Counted from the first letter of the stretch, positions 40,353-50,596 are shown. The stretch: DNA of 64,000 nt from an uncultured Erythrobacter sp. (GCA_947500645.1 CANMSD010000002.1:496001-560000), one strand, 5' to 3'. A program made the numbers and translations. Notes: generated from the letters alone by a model not told the origin.

Positions 40353-41753
40353 ATGAAAAATGTACTCTCAAAATGGGGCAAAAACCGCGTTGCTGTCGCT
40401 TTTTATGCTCTGCTTGCGGTTCTGGTGGTTGGTGGCGGTGCATCTCGTGCTGACGTACAATCTCTTTTGGTTGTGCGGCCGATCGCAGCGATTGTACTAG
40501 CCATCGGCCTGTACTCCCTCACTTGGGACCATGTGAAAAGGCACCTTTGGCTCTTCGGAGTACTGATATCGTTCGCGATCTTGATGGCCCTGCACTTGGT
40601 TCCTCTTCCACCATCGGTATGGACTGCCCTGCCTGGGCGAAGCATCTTGAGCGAGGCAGAAACGCTCGTCGGCATTGAACAGCCATGGCGACCGATTTCG
40701 ATGGTTCCTTGGAGAGGGTGGAATAGTCTGTTCTCGATGCTCATCCCGCTGGCAACGCTGGTGGTCGCTTCGCAGCTCGACGGCAGGCAATTGCAGCGCA
40801 TGTTACCCGTACTACTCGCTTTGATGATCGGCGCCGCCATTCTCGGGCTTTTGCAGATCATCGGCTCTAACAACGGCCCGCTCTACTATTACGATTTGAC
40901 CAATCGCGGTGCCCCCGTGGGAATATTTGCAAACCGCAACCATGCCGCCGTGTTTCTTGCGCTTCTCATTCCTGCTGCGGCGGCCTTCGCTGCGATGCCG
41001 GCAAAATCAGTCGAACAGCTACGCAAGCGCCAATTCACCGCCTTGCTCGCAGCGGCGATTATCGTGCCAGTGATTCTGGTCGCTCGATCAAGGGCCGGCC
41101 TGATTGTAGCAGCGCTGGGCATGCTCTCGGCAGTGTTCATCTATCGTCGACCGAACGTTGAAGTCAAAGCCCGTCGTCGGCGTAATAAAGTGAGCCCAAC
41201 CGTGATAATGGCAGGTGTGATCCTTGGCGTCCTTGGATTGGTCTTCTTTCTGGCAGAGCGCGCAACCACTTTGGCGAAATTCACCGAGGCAGGGGGAATT
41301 GACGAGACCCGCTCGACAATTTGGGCGGTATCTTTCGAGGCGATGCAGAACCAGATCCCGATAGGGTCTGGCTTCGGTTCTTTTGTCGAAGTGTACCAGA
41401 TGTTTGAGCCAGTCGATGCTCTGAATCGATACTATGCGAACCATGCTCACAATGACTACTTGGAACTGGTTCTTGTATCCGGGTTGCCCGGATTGGCTCT
41501 ACTATTGGTCGCTGTCTATTGTCTCGCTAAACGCGGTCTAAAGCTGATACTCACAAGTTTGAAAGACAGAGGTGCTGCCCGCAGCCCCCATCGCCTGCTG
41601 GGGCTCGTAAGTGTCGCCTGGCTTGCGCAACTGGCAATCGCAAGTGCAGTTGACTATCCGTTACGCACGCCGATGCTGGCAGCAATTGCCGTGCTTGCAT
41701 GCGTTTGGTTGACACGGGCAGATCACGATCGTGAACGCACCAAGCAGGGATAG
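40353..41753 (+). CDS. O-antigen ligase family membrane protein
   Basis: Multi-TM; GIFANRNHAAVFLALLIPAA; ETRSTIWAVSFEAMQNQIPIGSGFGSFVEVYQMF...NHAHNDYLELVLVSGLPGL. Confidence 0.88.
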   Translation: MKNVLSKWGKNRVAVAFYALLAVLVVGGGASRADVQSLLVVRPIAAIVLAIGLYSLTWDHVKRHLWLFGVLISFAILMALHLVPLPPSVWTALPGRSILSEAETLVGIEQPWRPISMVPWRGWNSLFSMLIPLATLVVASQLDGRQLQRMLPVLLALMIGAAILGLLQIIGSNNGPLYYYDLTNRGAPVGIFANRNHAAVFLALLIPAAAAFAAMPAKSVEQLRKRQFTALLAAAIIVPVILVARSRAGLIVAALGMLSAVFIYRRPNVEVKARRRRNKVSPTVIMAGVILGVLGLVFFLAERATTLAKFTEAGGIDETRSTIWAVSFEAMQNQIPIGSGFGSFVEVYQMFEPVDALNRYYANHAHNDYLELVLVSGLPGLALLLVAVYCLAKRGLKLILTSLKDRGAARSPHRLLGLVSVAWLAQLAIASAVDYPLRTPMLAAIAVLACVWLTRADHDRERTKQG

Positions 41754-41803
41754 GCCAGCAAATGTTATCTGCGCAAAATGGCACAGTGTTCAAAAGGGTT
41801 GAT

Positions 41804-42553
41804 ATGATTTCAGTTAAGCATCTCTCCTTGCGATTGGCAGTCCTCGCGCTTTCGCCAGCGCTTGCTCTTGGAGCTTGTTCGACGCCCCGCCCTCTAGAAG
41901 GCAATGCGGTAGTTGACGTTGTGGAGGGGACCTCCCTTCCGGCCCCGACAAGAGCTGATATGGGCGGATCGGGCCGAGATTTTGCTCTGGGCCCCTATGA
42001 CAAACTAAGGATCTTCGTCCTGGGCATTGAGGAGTTAGAAGGTTTCGAAGCGCAGATTGATGGCGCCGGACGTATCTCTTTCCCGTTGGCCGGAGACATC
42101 ATCGCTGCTGGCAAAACCCCAGCCGAGCTCGGCTCGGAAATCGAAGATCGCATGCGCGAAAACTTCGTTCGCAACCCACAAGTGTCCGTGAATCTGGAGG
42201 AAACCAACAGTCAGATTGTCTTTGTTTCGGGCGAGGTAAACGAACCAGGTGGGTATCCCGTACCGGGCGACCTAACATTGCTGGGCGCAGTATCGCAGGC
42301 AAAAGGCCTGACAGAGTTTGCCAAGAAAGAGTACGTCGTGGTGTTCCGCACGGTAGACGGGACGGATATGGCTGCGCTGTACGATCTTGAAGCGATCCAG
42401 CTGGGCCTCTACCAAGACCCGACAATATATGCCAATGATCGAGTGGTGGTGAGCACATCTCGTGCCCGCAGGCTATTCCGTGATATCTTGTCAGGTGCAC
42501 CACTGCTGACGACGCCAATCATCGCTGCGGTCACAAGCGGCAATAGCAACTAG
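41804..42553 (+). CDS. polysaccharide biosynthesis/export lipoprotein (Wza-like)
   Basis: Lipobox LALGACS; LGPYDKLRIFVLGIEELEGFEAQIDGAGRISFPLAGDIIAAGKTPAELGSEIEDRM. Confidence 0.92.
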   Translation: MISVKHLSLRLAVLALSPALALGACSTPRPLEGNAVVDVVEGTSLPAPTRADMGGSGRDFALGPYDKLRIFVLGIEELEGFEAQIDGAGRISFPLAGDIIAAGKTPAELGSEIEDRMRENFVRNPQVSVNLEETNSQIVFVSGEVNEPGGYPVPGDLTLLGAVSQAKGLTEFAKKEYVVVFRTVDGTDMAALYDLEAIQLGLYQDPTIYANDRVVVSTSRARRLFRDILSGAPLLTTPIIAAVTSGNSN

Positions 42554-44757
42554 TGAATATTCCTATGAACACGCAACAAGATGGCGCTGCCACCACGCCC
42601 GCCATCGGCGGCACTCGCGCTCTGGGCGTTAATCTCAGTGATCGGCCGGTGTTGCTGCACTATTGGCAGCTTCTTAATCGATACAAATGGTTAATGGCGG
42701 CAATCGTAGCGGCCTCTGTGGCGCTAGCGCTGGTGGCGACATTGCTGATGCGCCCGCAATACACCGCGACATCGCGGATTGAGATCAGTCGCCAGGCTGC
42801 GAATGTGACCAACGTTGAAGGGCTCGAATCCACCGAGGCGGGGATCGACCTTGAGTTTTATCAAACCCAATATGCATTGTTGCGCGCGCGCTCGCTTGCA
42901 GAGCGCGTTGCACGCGAACTCAGGCTTACCAATAGCGAAAGCTTTTTCGAGGCCCATGGCCGGCCCTTTGAGGGTCCCAACGGCGACGCTCCGACCGAGG
43001 TGCAGCAGGGTCAAGGGGAATTGCTTTTGGAGCGTCAACGTGACGCGGTCGATATCCTACTGGAGCACATCGCGATCGCTCCGATCCGTGGCTCGAGTTT
43101 GGTAGACATCAGCTACACCAGTGCTTCGCCGCAACTGTCTGAACGGATCGCCAACAGCTGGTCTCGTCAGTTCATAAGGGCCTCGATGGATCGGCGATTC
43201 GCGTCGACGACCGAAGCACGAGAGTTTCTAAATGAACGGCTGACAGAACTTCGAGCGCGCCTCGAAGATTCTGAGCGCAACTTGGTTACCTATGCCGCGA
43301 ACAAGAACATCGTAAGGCTTAACCCCGCAGAAAGTTCTGATTCCGGATCAGGCTCAGGCCGGACGTTGCTTGCCCAGGACCTCGAATCATTGAACGCGTC
43401 ACTGGCGGAGGCACAAGCAGCCCGCATTGGAGCACAAAGTCGCCTCCAGTCGTTGCAGACTAGTGCCGGTCAACAATCACTCAACAATCAAACGATCTTG
43501 GATTTGCGCAGTCGCCTGGCAGAAAGACGCGCAGAATATTCGCAGCTTCTGGCTCAATTTGAACCCGAGTATCCTCGGGCCCTGGCTCTGGCAGAGCAGA
43601 TTAAGTCACTGGAGAGCGCAATCAATGCTGAAGAAGGACGGGTTCGCTCCACAATTGAAAGCTCTTTCCGGGAAGCCAGCCAGCGCGAGGCAGCGCTACG
43701 CGCCCAGTTGGAGGAACGCAAAGGTGACCTGCAAGTCGAGGAACGCGACCGGATTCAGTACAATATCTTTTCTCGAGAGGTCGATACCAATCGTCAACTC
43801 TATGAGAATTTGCTTCAAAGATTCAAAGAAATTGGTGTTGCGGGCATTGCGGCCAACAACATCGCGATTGTCGATCTTGCGACCTTGCCGGTGGAGCCTT
43901 CGTCTCCACGTCTGCTGATCAATTTGCTACTCGCGGTCATGGTTGGCGCTTTCGCTGCGGGAGGTGTCCTGCTTGTCCTCGATCAACTCGATGAAGGGAT
44001 CCGCGATCCTCAATCTGTCGAAGATCGCCTTGGGATTCCGCTTCTGGGCACCATCGGCGAAGTGGGCGATGAGAATGAGTTCGAGCTCATCCAAGATCGA
44101 AAATCGGAGTTGTCCGAAGCCTATTTCACCGTTCACACAAATCTTGCTTTCGCATCGCCAAACGGCGTGCCCAAGATATTCATGCTCACCAGTACGCGAG
44201 AGAAAGAAGGCAAGACCACGTCTTCCATTTCGCTTGCAACGATTCTCGCGCGATCAAGTGGCAGCACGGTTCTGGTTGATGCCGATATGCGTTCTCCATC
44301 GATTGCCGAGGCCTTTGGGCTTGATAATGAATTCGGGGTAAGCAACATCTTGTCCGGAAGCGAGGAGGTTGGGCGTGCAGTGCAGGAGACCGGTCTTCCA
44401 AACCTATCCTGCGTAGGCACCGGCCCTGTCCCGCCAAGCGCAGCTGAGCTGTTAAGCGGTGATCGAATGGGCGAATTTCTGCGGCAGCTCGCAACGCGCT
44501 TCGATCATGTGGTTATCGACGCACCGCCTCTCTTGGGTCTGGCTGATGCGCCGCTCATCGCCCGCCATGCTGAAGGCGTGGTGTTCGTGGTCGAGTTTGA
44601 TCGAATCCCAGTGCGAGGCGCGCGCTCGGCTATTGAGCGGCTCCAAGCGGCAAACGCACCCATATACGGGGCGATTCTCACTAAGTACGACGCCAAGTCT
44701 GAAGGCTACGGTTATGGTTATGGCTACGGCTACGGCTATGGGAAACAAGATGGCTAA
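42553..44757 (+). CDS. polysaccharide biosynthesis tyrosine autokinase (Wzc/GumC-like)
   Basis: Wzz domain, coiled coil, Walker A (TSTREKEGKTTSSISLA), FDHVVIDAPPLLGLADAPL; C-terminal EGYGYGYGYGYGYGKQDG. GTG start overlaps the wza-like stop. Confidence 0.93.
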   Translation: MNIPMNTQQDGAATTPAIGGTRALGVNLSDRPVLLHYWQLLNRYKWLMAAIVAASVALALVATLLMRPQYTATSRIEISRQAANVTNVEGLESTEAGIDLEFYQTQYALLRARSLAERVARELRLTNSESFFEAHGRPFEGPNGDAPTEVQQGQGELLLERQRDAVDILLEHIAIAPIRGSSLVDISYTSASPQLSERIANSWSRQFIRASMDRRFASTTEAREFLNERLTELRARLEDSERNLVTYAANKNIVRLNPAESSDSGSGSGRTLLAQDLESLNASLAEAQAARIGAQSRLQSLQTSAGQQSLNNQTILDLRSRLAERRAEYSQLLAQFEPEYPRALALAEQIKSLESAINAEEGRVRSTIESSFREASQREAALRAQLEERKGDLQVEERDRIQYNIFSREVDTNRQLYENLLQRFKEIGVAGIAANNIAIVDLATLPVEPSSPRLLINLLLAVMVGAFAAGGVLLVLDQLDEGIRDPQSVEDRLGIPLLGTIGEVGDENEFELIQDRKSELSEAYFTVHTNLAFASPNGVPKIFMLTSTREKEGKTTSSISLATILARSSGSTVLVDADMRSPSIAEAFGLDNEFGVSNILSGSEEVGRAVQETGLPNLSCVGTGPVPPSAAELLSGDRMGEFLRQLATRFDHVVIDAPPLLGLADAPLIARHAEGVVFVVEFDRIPVRGARSAIERLQAANAPIYGAILTKYDAKSEGYGYGYGYGYGYGKQDG
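44704..44739 (+). repeat. (GGYTAY)6 hexanucleotide tandem repeat encoding the Wzc (Gly-Tyr)6 tail
   Basis: ggctac ggttat ggttat ggctac ggctac ggctat. Confidence 0.95.
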
Positions 44758-46003
44758 AACCAAGCGCACTCGTAGCCAGACCACTGCAGCCTCGCCCAAT
44801 CGAAGCAAGCCGGTGCTTCTCGTGCTGATTATCGGCACATTTTTTGTAGTTTGTGCAAGCTTCCTGCAAGCCTTTGCTGCACTGTCGCACAAATCAAACC
44901 CAGTCGCTGTGGTGCAGTTCTTTCAAAACGAGCCGGTAGCAAATGTTCGTCTTGCTGACCTAAAGCTGGCTACGATTACTGCGGAAAGCGATTTTGGAGA
45001 TGAAACGGGCGTATTCGCTCGCCGTTCGTTGCGCGCTCAGGCCTTGAATCCAGGCGCGCTTCGGCATTTTGGCATACTCTCCATGTTCGAGGGCGACATG
45101 AACAAAGCGGATCAGGTGTTCGCTATGGCTCAACGCATGAGCAAACGTGATCACCTGACAAGTATTTACCGGCACGAGTTTGCAAACACGCTGGGTCGAC
45201 CGCAAGAAGCGGCTGAACATCTGGATAATGCAGCCCGGACCTCGCGGACTGCGCGGACGCAATTGCTGCCACGAGCAATAGAGTTCTTGGATGAGGCGGA
45301 TACGCGGATCGCTCTTGGCACCCAGCTAGCAGAAGACCCGGATTGGGCCGCTGACTTTTGGAGCGCGGCGAGCACTGATCGTAGCCGTAGTTCAGAATTG
45401 GCGATGCTACGGCTGGAAATGCCCAGTGGGAACACGCTCGTGCCCGACAACATCAGTCGCGCCATTATCCGCAACACGCTTTTGGATAATGAACCGGAGT
45501 TGGCGGTAGCGGTGTTTCGCCATGCTGCAGGCCAAGACAGCGCCAATCAAACGCTCGACAAGAACTTGGACTTTACCCCTGGGTACTGGCCGCCTTTCAC
45601 TTGGCAAAGCTTTGTCGTGGCTGATGCGACGGCTAGCGCAGCAAACGACGGCGTGTCACTCGATTTCAGCGTTCTGCCAGGCGCACAAAGGGCATTGCTA
45701 GCGCGCCGATTGATTAACTATCCTGCAGGGACATATCGATTGGCGTTCGAGCTGGAACAGGCTGAAGATGCCAACCTTAGAGCAGGGCAAGCGAGAATCT
45801 CCCTGCTCTGTGCAGACAGTGGCAAGTCGCTGGGCTCCGTAGCCCTTGAGGCAGAGGGCCGCACTGCCCCTCTCTCGACTATCTTCACCATCGATCAAGA
45901 CTGCGAATACCAATGGATCCGCGTCGAAAGCGCGCCAAACCCTTCTCAGGCGATCGCTAGTGGACGTATATCGGACTTGACGATCAATCACATTTCGGAA
46001 TGA
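44750..46003 (+). CDS. membrane-anchored protein with TPR-like region and C-terminal beta-rich domain, polysaccharide locus
   Basis: TM PVLLVLIIGTFFVVCASFLQAFAAL; helical repeats; C-terminal ...LLCADSGKSLGSVALEAEGRTAPLSTIFTIDQDCEYQWIRVESAPN. Start could also be 44738, inside the wzc 3' end. Confidence 0.7.
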   Translation: MAKTKRTRSQTTAASPNRSKPVLLVLIIGTFFVVCASFLQAFAALSHKSNPVAVVQFFQNEPVANVRLADLKLATITAESDFGDETGVFARRSLRAQALNPGALRHFGILSMFEGDMNKADQVFAMAQRMSKRDHLTSIYRHEFANTLGRPQEAAEHLDNAARTSRTARTQLLPRAIEFLDEADTRIALGTQLAEDPDWAADFWSAASTDRSRSSELAMLRLEMPSGNTLVPDNISRAIIRNTLLDNEPELAVAVFRHAAGQDSANQTLDKNLDFTPGYWPPFTWQSFVVADATASAANDGVSLDFSVLPGAQRALLARRLINYPAGTYRLAFELEQAEDANLRAGQARISLLCADSGKSLGSVALEAEGRTAPLSTIFTIDQDCEYQWIRVESAPNPSQAIASGRISDLTINHISE

Positions 46004-46006
46004 TCG

Positions 46007-47275
46007 ATGAAAGTCTGGTTGCTTCAGCGCGCGGAACCGACACCGCACGACAATGCCGGTGCCCAAAGGCGCCTCAGAACCGGACTGATGGCAGATTTCT
46101 TCCAAGCCGCCGGCCATGAAGTCATATGGTTCACTTCATCCTTCGATCACTATAACCGTCGCTTGCGCTATGACGAGACAACCACAAAAGAAGTTCGACC
46201 CGGCTATGACATCTGCTATCTGAAAGCGCGCGGGTACAAAAAGAATGCATCAATCGCCAGACTGCTCGATGAAAGAGCGGTGACGACGGAATTTCGGCGA
46301 GTGGCTCCTACCAAACAGCGTCCAGACTTGATCATTTCATCGCTCCCGTCAGTCGGCATGGCGGAAGTTGCCGGTGAGCTTGCGCAAAAATGGGGCGTCC
46401 CGATGATCACAGACGTTCGCGACCTGTGGCCGGATGTCTTCCTGGATCTGCTTCCCTCCTTTGCGAAGCCGTTCGCCATGCCGATGATCTCTTCGATGCG
46501 GCGGGAACTGGGAAAAGTTATCGATGCCAGCTCTGCGGTAATCGCTTCGTCCGACGCGCTGGTTCAATGGGCATTCGCCTATTCGAGCAGGACGAGACGG
46601 TCAGAAGATCGCTCGGTTCGCATGGCATACATGCCGTCAGAAGCACTCACGATTTCACCATCGGAAGAGGCGGAGTTCCAGAAGAAGTTCGCGATAAACC
46701 CCGATGAATTCAATATCCTGTTCGTTGGCACCATTGGCCCAATGATGAATCTAGACCCCGTGTTGCGCGCGGCGGAAATTCTCGCAGCGGAAGGCTTGCC
46801 GTCGCACTTCCGCCTGTGCGGTCATGGTTCTGATCTCGACAGGATCAGCACGGCCGCCAAAGGACTGCCAAATGTCACCTGTCCGGGCTGGGTGTCAGCA
46901 AAGGAGATCAGGTTTCTCCTTGGGCATTCAACCGCTGGCATAATACCGTACAGCGACATTCCCAGTTTCCAGATGAGCATATCGAACAAGTTTGGAGAAT
47001 ATCTCTCCGGTTCGCTTGTGATGCTTGCCAATAAGCGTGAGAGCGCTATGGGCACTCTCGTGACCGAAAATGGCGCAGGAATCGTCTACGATGACGATCC
47101 GGTTGCTCTTGCAAATGCAATCCGACGATTGCATGGCTCGCCAGAGCAGCTGGAGCGCCACCGCCATGGCGCGAAAAAGCTATATGACGAACAATTTCAT
47201 GGGCCGACCGTCTATTCACGCTTCGTGAAAGACATGGAGAATCTGGCTCACAACCATTCAAGCAATTTAAGGTAG
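46007..47275 (+). CDS. glycosyltransferase (GT4-like, WbuB-type)
   Basis: MKVWLLQRAEPTPHDNAGAQRRLRTGLMADFFQAAGHEVIWFTSSFDHY; ITDVRDLWPDVF; FNILFVGTIGPMMNLDPVLRAAEIL. Confidence 0.88.
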   Translation: MKVWLLQRAEPTPHDNAGAQRRLRTGLMADFFQAAGHEVIWFTSSFDHYNRRLRYDETTTKEVRPGYDICYLKARGYKKNASIARLLDERAVTTEFRRVAPTKQRPDLIISSLPSVGMAEVAGELAQKWGVPMITDVRDLWPDVFLDLLPSFAKPFAMPMISSMRRELGKVIDASSAVIASSDALVQWAFAYSSRTRRSEDRSVRMAYMPSEALTISPSEEAEFQKKFAINPDEFNILFVGTIGPMMNLDPVLRAAEILAAEGLPSHFRLCGHGSDLDRISTAAKGLPNVTCPGWVSAKEIRFLLGHSTAGIIPYSDIPSFQMSISNKFGEYLSGSLVMLANKRESAMGTLVTENGAGIVYDDDPVALANAIRRLHGSPEQLERHRHGAKKLYDEQFHGPTVYSRFVKDMENLAHNHSSNLR

Positions 47276-47282
47276 TCGACCA

Positions 47283-48131
47283 ATGCAGTCCCCAATCGAG
47301 TACAAGCCATCGCTCGTCGGTCGAAGCGCGCGTATTGTGCTGCCAGCATTGCATAAAGTGCTTCCGACCAAGCTCTATGGCAAGGTATACGAGCTTGCCT
47401 ACGGCAGTTATAAAAGCTTTCTCTATGCTGCACATGGAGCAAAGACCTTCGCTCGCAAGCCGTTCGTACGCGGTGAAGCCAAGCTGAGAGATAAACTCAG
47501 TTTCCAACTGTTGCCGCACACTATGGGTGGACGCAAAGCGCTTGAAAACGCTTTCGACGTCGTTGCTGAAGTCGAGCGGCGCGGGGTCGACGGCGTGATC
47601 GTGGAATGCGGTGTCGCTGAAGGCGGAACTGCAGCGATGATGGCCCTCACCAACCGCGAGCTGGGCAAGCAAGAACGCGAAAAATGGTTCTTCGATTCCT
47701 ATGAAGGTCTGCCGGAACCAACGGCCGAGGACTACCACGACGGTCGCGCTGGCGAATTTATCCGCCCTCTGCCGGAGGGTTCATGTCTAGGAACCATCGA
47801 ACAGGTCAGCGAACTGTTGTTCGACGACCTGAAATTCGATCGTGAACAGACCCACTTGGTCAAAGGCTGGTTCCAAGACACGGTCCCTGCTCATAAGGAC
47901 AAACTTGGCTCGATCGCTGTTCTTCGACTGGATGGGGACTGGTATGAGTCCACGAAAATTCCGCTCGACAACTTCTACGACAAGATTCCTGAAGGCGGAT
48001 TTGTGATCATTGATGACTATGCGACTTGCTTCGGCTCTCGCAAAGCGGTTGACGAATTTCGTGCGGAACGAGGAATCGTGACTCCACTTCGCGAGGATGG
48101 TCGCGGGGGCGTCTATTTCGAACGAGGGTAA
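47283..48131 (+). CDS. TylF/MycF-type SAM-dependent O-methyltransferase
   Basis: GVIVECGVAEGGTAAMMAL; LRLDGDWYESTKIPLDNFYDKIPEGGFVIIDDYATCFGSRKAVDEFRAE. Confidence 0.85.
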   Translation: MQSPIEYKPSLVGRSARIVLPALHKVLPTKLYGKVYELAYGSYKSFLYAAHGAKTFARKPFVRGEAKLRDKLSFQLLPHTMGGRKALENAFDVVAEVERRGVDGVIVECGVAEGGTAAMMALTNRELGKQEREKWFFDSYEGLPEPTAEDYHDGRAGEFIRPLPEGSCLGTIEQVSELLFDDLKFDREQTHLVKGWFQDTVPAHKDKLGSIAVLRLDGDWYESTKIPLDNFYDKIPEGGFVIIDDYATCFGSRKAVDEFRAERGIVTPLREDGRGGVYFERG

Positions 48132-48786
48132 TCTCATCCCGCACTCGTCCGACATTGAACCAAAACCGATCTACGAAACGGCGAAAAGGCTCGGAGACAT
48201 GCTGCTTTCGAGCTTGTTGATCTTGCTGCTTGCGCCGGTGATTGCGGCGCTGGCTCTTGGCGTGAAAGTTTCTTCTCCCGGCCCAGCGCTCTATCGCGGA
48301 ACTCGTACAGGTCGCCACGGCATCCCGTTTGCAATCCTGAAATTTCGCTCGATGGTCATCGATGCGGATAAAGGTGCTGGAACGACCAGTCGCAATGATG
48401 CGAGAATCTTTCCGTTTGGAGCATTTCTGCGTCGCTACAAGCTCGATGAGCTGCCGCAGCTGTTCAACGTATTGAAGGGCGATATGAGTTTTGTCGGCCC
48501 GCGGCCGGAACTGCCTCGCTATACCGACCAGTATAACGGCGACGAGCTGTGCATTCTGGCCGTGCGGCCAGGTATAACGGATTTGTCATCGCTGCGCTTC
48601 AATGACCTTGGCGCGCTGATCGATGATGAAGACCCGGACAGCAGCTTTGAACGCAATGTGCTGCCCATGAAAAACAAGCTTCGCGTTGAATATGTCAAGC
48701 GTCGCGGCATCCTCCTCGATATACAATTGGTAGCGCAAACCATTCTTGTTGTGATCGCCAAACCATTTCGAAAGTCACGCTCATGA
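48097..48786 (+). CDS. sugar transferase (small monotopic phosphoglycosyl transferase)
   Basis: AKRLGDMLLSSLLILLLAPVIAALALGVKVSSPGPALYRGTRTGRHGIPFAILKFRSM; LDELPQLFNVLKGDMSFVGPRPE. Confidence 0.92.
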   Translation: MVAGASISNEGNLIPHSSDIEPKPIYETAKRLGDMLLSSLLILLLAPVIAALALGVKVSSPGPALYRGTRTGRHGIPFAILKFRSMVIDADKGAGTTSRNDARIFPFGAFLRRYKLDELPQLFNVLKGDMSFVGPRPELPRYTDQYNGDELCILAVRPGITDLSSLRFNDLGALIDDEDPDSSFERNVLPMKNKLRVEYVKRRGILLDIQLVAQTILVVIAKPFRKSRS

Positions 48787-49724
48787 GTAGCAAAGCACAG
48801 ATTGTGATCGGCTGCGAGCAGCTCGGAGGTACGGACTGGGGCGCGATAGACGAAAACGAGATAAAGTCCGCCATTTCCCGCGCATTCGACAATGGTTTGC
48901 GCAGGTTTGATACTGCAGATGTCTATGGCCTGGGCGCGAGCGAAGAGCGGCTCTCGCAAGCTCTGGGATCACGCATCCACGATGCCTTCATTATCAGCAA
49001 GGGAGGCGTCCGCTGGGAGAAAGGCGATGGACGAGCTCGCACCTGGAAGGACAACAGCCCGGCCTACCTAGCTAGCGCGCTGGATGATAGCTTGCGACGC
49101 CTCAACGTCGATGCGATTGATCTGTATTTCATTCATTGGCCGGACAATGTCACGCCGATCGACGAAATGCTGAGTTTTTGCGAGACGGCAAAGACTGCTG
49201 GCAAAATCAAATCCTTTGGACTTTCGAACTTTCCTCGGGAGGCTGTCCACACCGCAGCGCAATCCGGGCTTGGCGCAATGCAGAGCGGTTTGAGCTTGCT
49301 TAGCACAGAAGCCGAACAGCGCCCATTTGTTGAAGCGGGTGTGCTAAGCTTGGCCCGGTATGGTTATGGAGCATTGGCCCAAGGGTTGCTGACCGGAAAA
49401 TATTCGGTGCAAGACAAATTTGGAGCAAATGATCGCCGCCATCGCTTGTCGCACTTTGCGCAGCTTGATCACGCCCACATTCGACAGATTCTCGACACAC
49501 TGAAAGGCTGTGCAGTCAATCATAATAAGACGATGGGGCAAATAGCGGTTCAAGCACTACGCCAATCCGGCTTGCTCGAAAACGTGATCGTTGGCGTCAA
49601 AAGCATTGCCCAGATAGACGATCTGCTGGGCTTGGCAGGATTCGAGTTGAGTCCTGAAGCACTCACGCAGCTGTTTGCCAGCACCGCATGGCAAACTGCC
49701 GCATTGCAGCCGGCGAACGATTGA
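48783..49724 (+). CDS. aldo/keto reductase
   Basis: FDTADVYGLGASEERLSQALG; IDLYFIHWPDNVTPIDEML; ATGA overlap with the preceding gene. Confidence 0.9.
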   Translation: MSSKAQIVIGCEQLGGTDWGAIDENEIKSAISRAFDNGLRRFDTADVYGLGASEERLSQALGSRIHDAFIISKGGVRWEKGDGRARTWKDNSPAYLASALDDSLRRLNVDAIDLYFIHWPDNVTPIDEMLSFCETAKTAGKIKSFGLSNFPREAVHTAAQSGLGAMQSGLSLLSTEAEQRPFVEAGVLSLARYGYGALAQGLLTGKYSVQDKFGANDRRHRLSHFAQLDHAHIRQILDTLKGCAVNHNKTMGQIAVQALRQSGLLENVIVGVKSIAQIDDLLGLAGFELSPEALTQLFASTAWQTAALQPAND

Positions 49725-49780
49725 TTTCTCCCTGTTGCGTGTTAGAGCGCAACCGAAATCGCACTATTAAGAAAAAATCA

Positions 49781-50596
49781 ATGAAACCTAACTCTTCAAG
49801 TCAGGAGCTAGCGGACTTCATTCGACACTCAGTGGTGCGAATGACTTCTTATGGCAAATCCTCCCACGTCGGCTCATGCCTGTCGATCGCTGATATTCTG
49901 GCAGTCCTCTATGGTGATGTGCTGAACGTCGATCCGGATAGGGCGGATTGGGTCGATCGCGACCGTTTCATTCTGTCCAAGGGGCACGCTGGCGCGGCAG
50001 TATATGCCGCTCTCGCGGGGCGCGGCTTCTTCGATGAGAGCCAACTGGACGACCACTACATTAATGGGTCACGCATGTCCGGTCATGTGTCGCACAAGGG
50101 AATTGCCGGCGTTGAGGTATCCACCGGATCGCTTGGCCAAGGTCTCTCACTGGGCGCGGGCATGGCACTAGCATCAAAACTGGATGATCATAAACGGCGT
50201 GTTTTTGTGGTGATGAGCGACGGCGAATGCAACGAAGGCTCCGTTTGGGAGGCGGCGATGTTCGCCGCCCATTTTCGTTTGTCCAAACTTTACGCGGTAA
50301 TCGATTACAACAAATTGCAGTCTATCGCATCTACCGAAGAGACCATGGCGCTAGAGCCATTCGAAGATAAATGGCGCGCATTCGGGTGGGAAGTGCGCCG
50401 TGTCGACGGTCATGATCATGCCGACTTACGTGAGGCAATGTCGGAGCCGGCAGACAAAGATCGCCCGGTTGTGGTGATTTGCGACACTGTGAAAGGCAAA
50501 GGCGTCTCCTTTATGGAGAACGCTGTATTGTGGCACTATCGTGCGCCAAATGATGAAGAGCGTGAGAGCGCCCTCAAAGAGTTGAGCGCATCATGA
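49781..50596 (+). CDS. transketolase, N-terminal (TPP-binding) subunit
   Basis: GHVGSCLSIADILAVLYGDVL-like region; LSKGHAGAAVYAAL; GSLGQGLSLGAGMAL; VVMSDGECNEGSVWEAAMFAAHFRLSKLYAVIDYNK. Confidence 0.92.
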   Translation: MKPNSSSQELADFIRHSVVRMTSYGKSSHVGSCLSIADILAVLYGDVLNVDPDRADWVDRDRFILSKGHAGAAVYAALAGRGFFDESQLDDHYINGSRMSGHVSHKGIAGVEVSTGSLGQGLSLGAGMALASKLDDHKRRVFVVMSDGECNEGSVWEAAMFAAHFRLSKLYAVIDYNKLQSIASTEETMALEPFEDKWRAFGWEVRRVDGHDHADLREAMSEPADKDRPVVVICDTVKGKGVSFMENAVLWHYRAPNDEERESALKELSAS

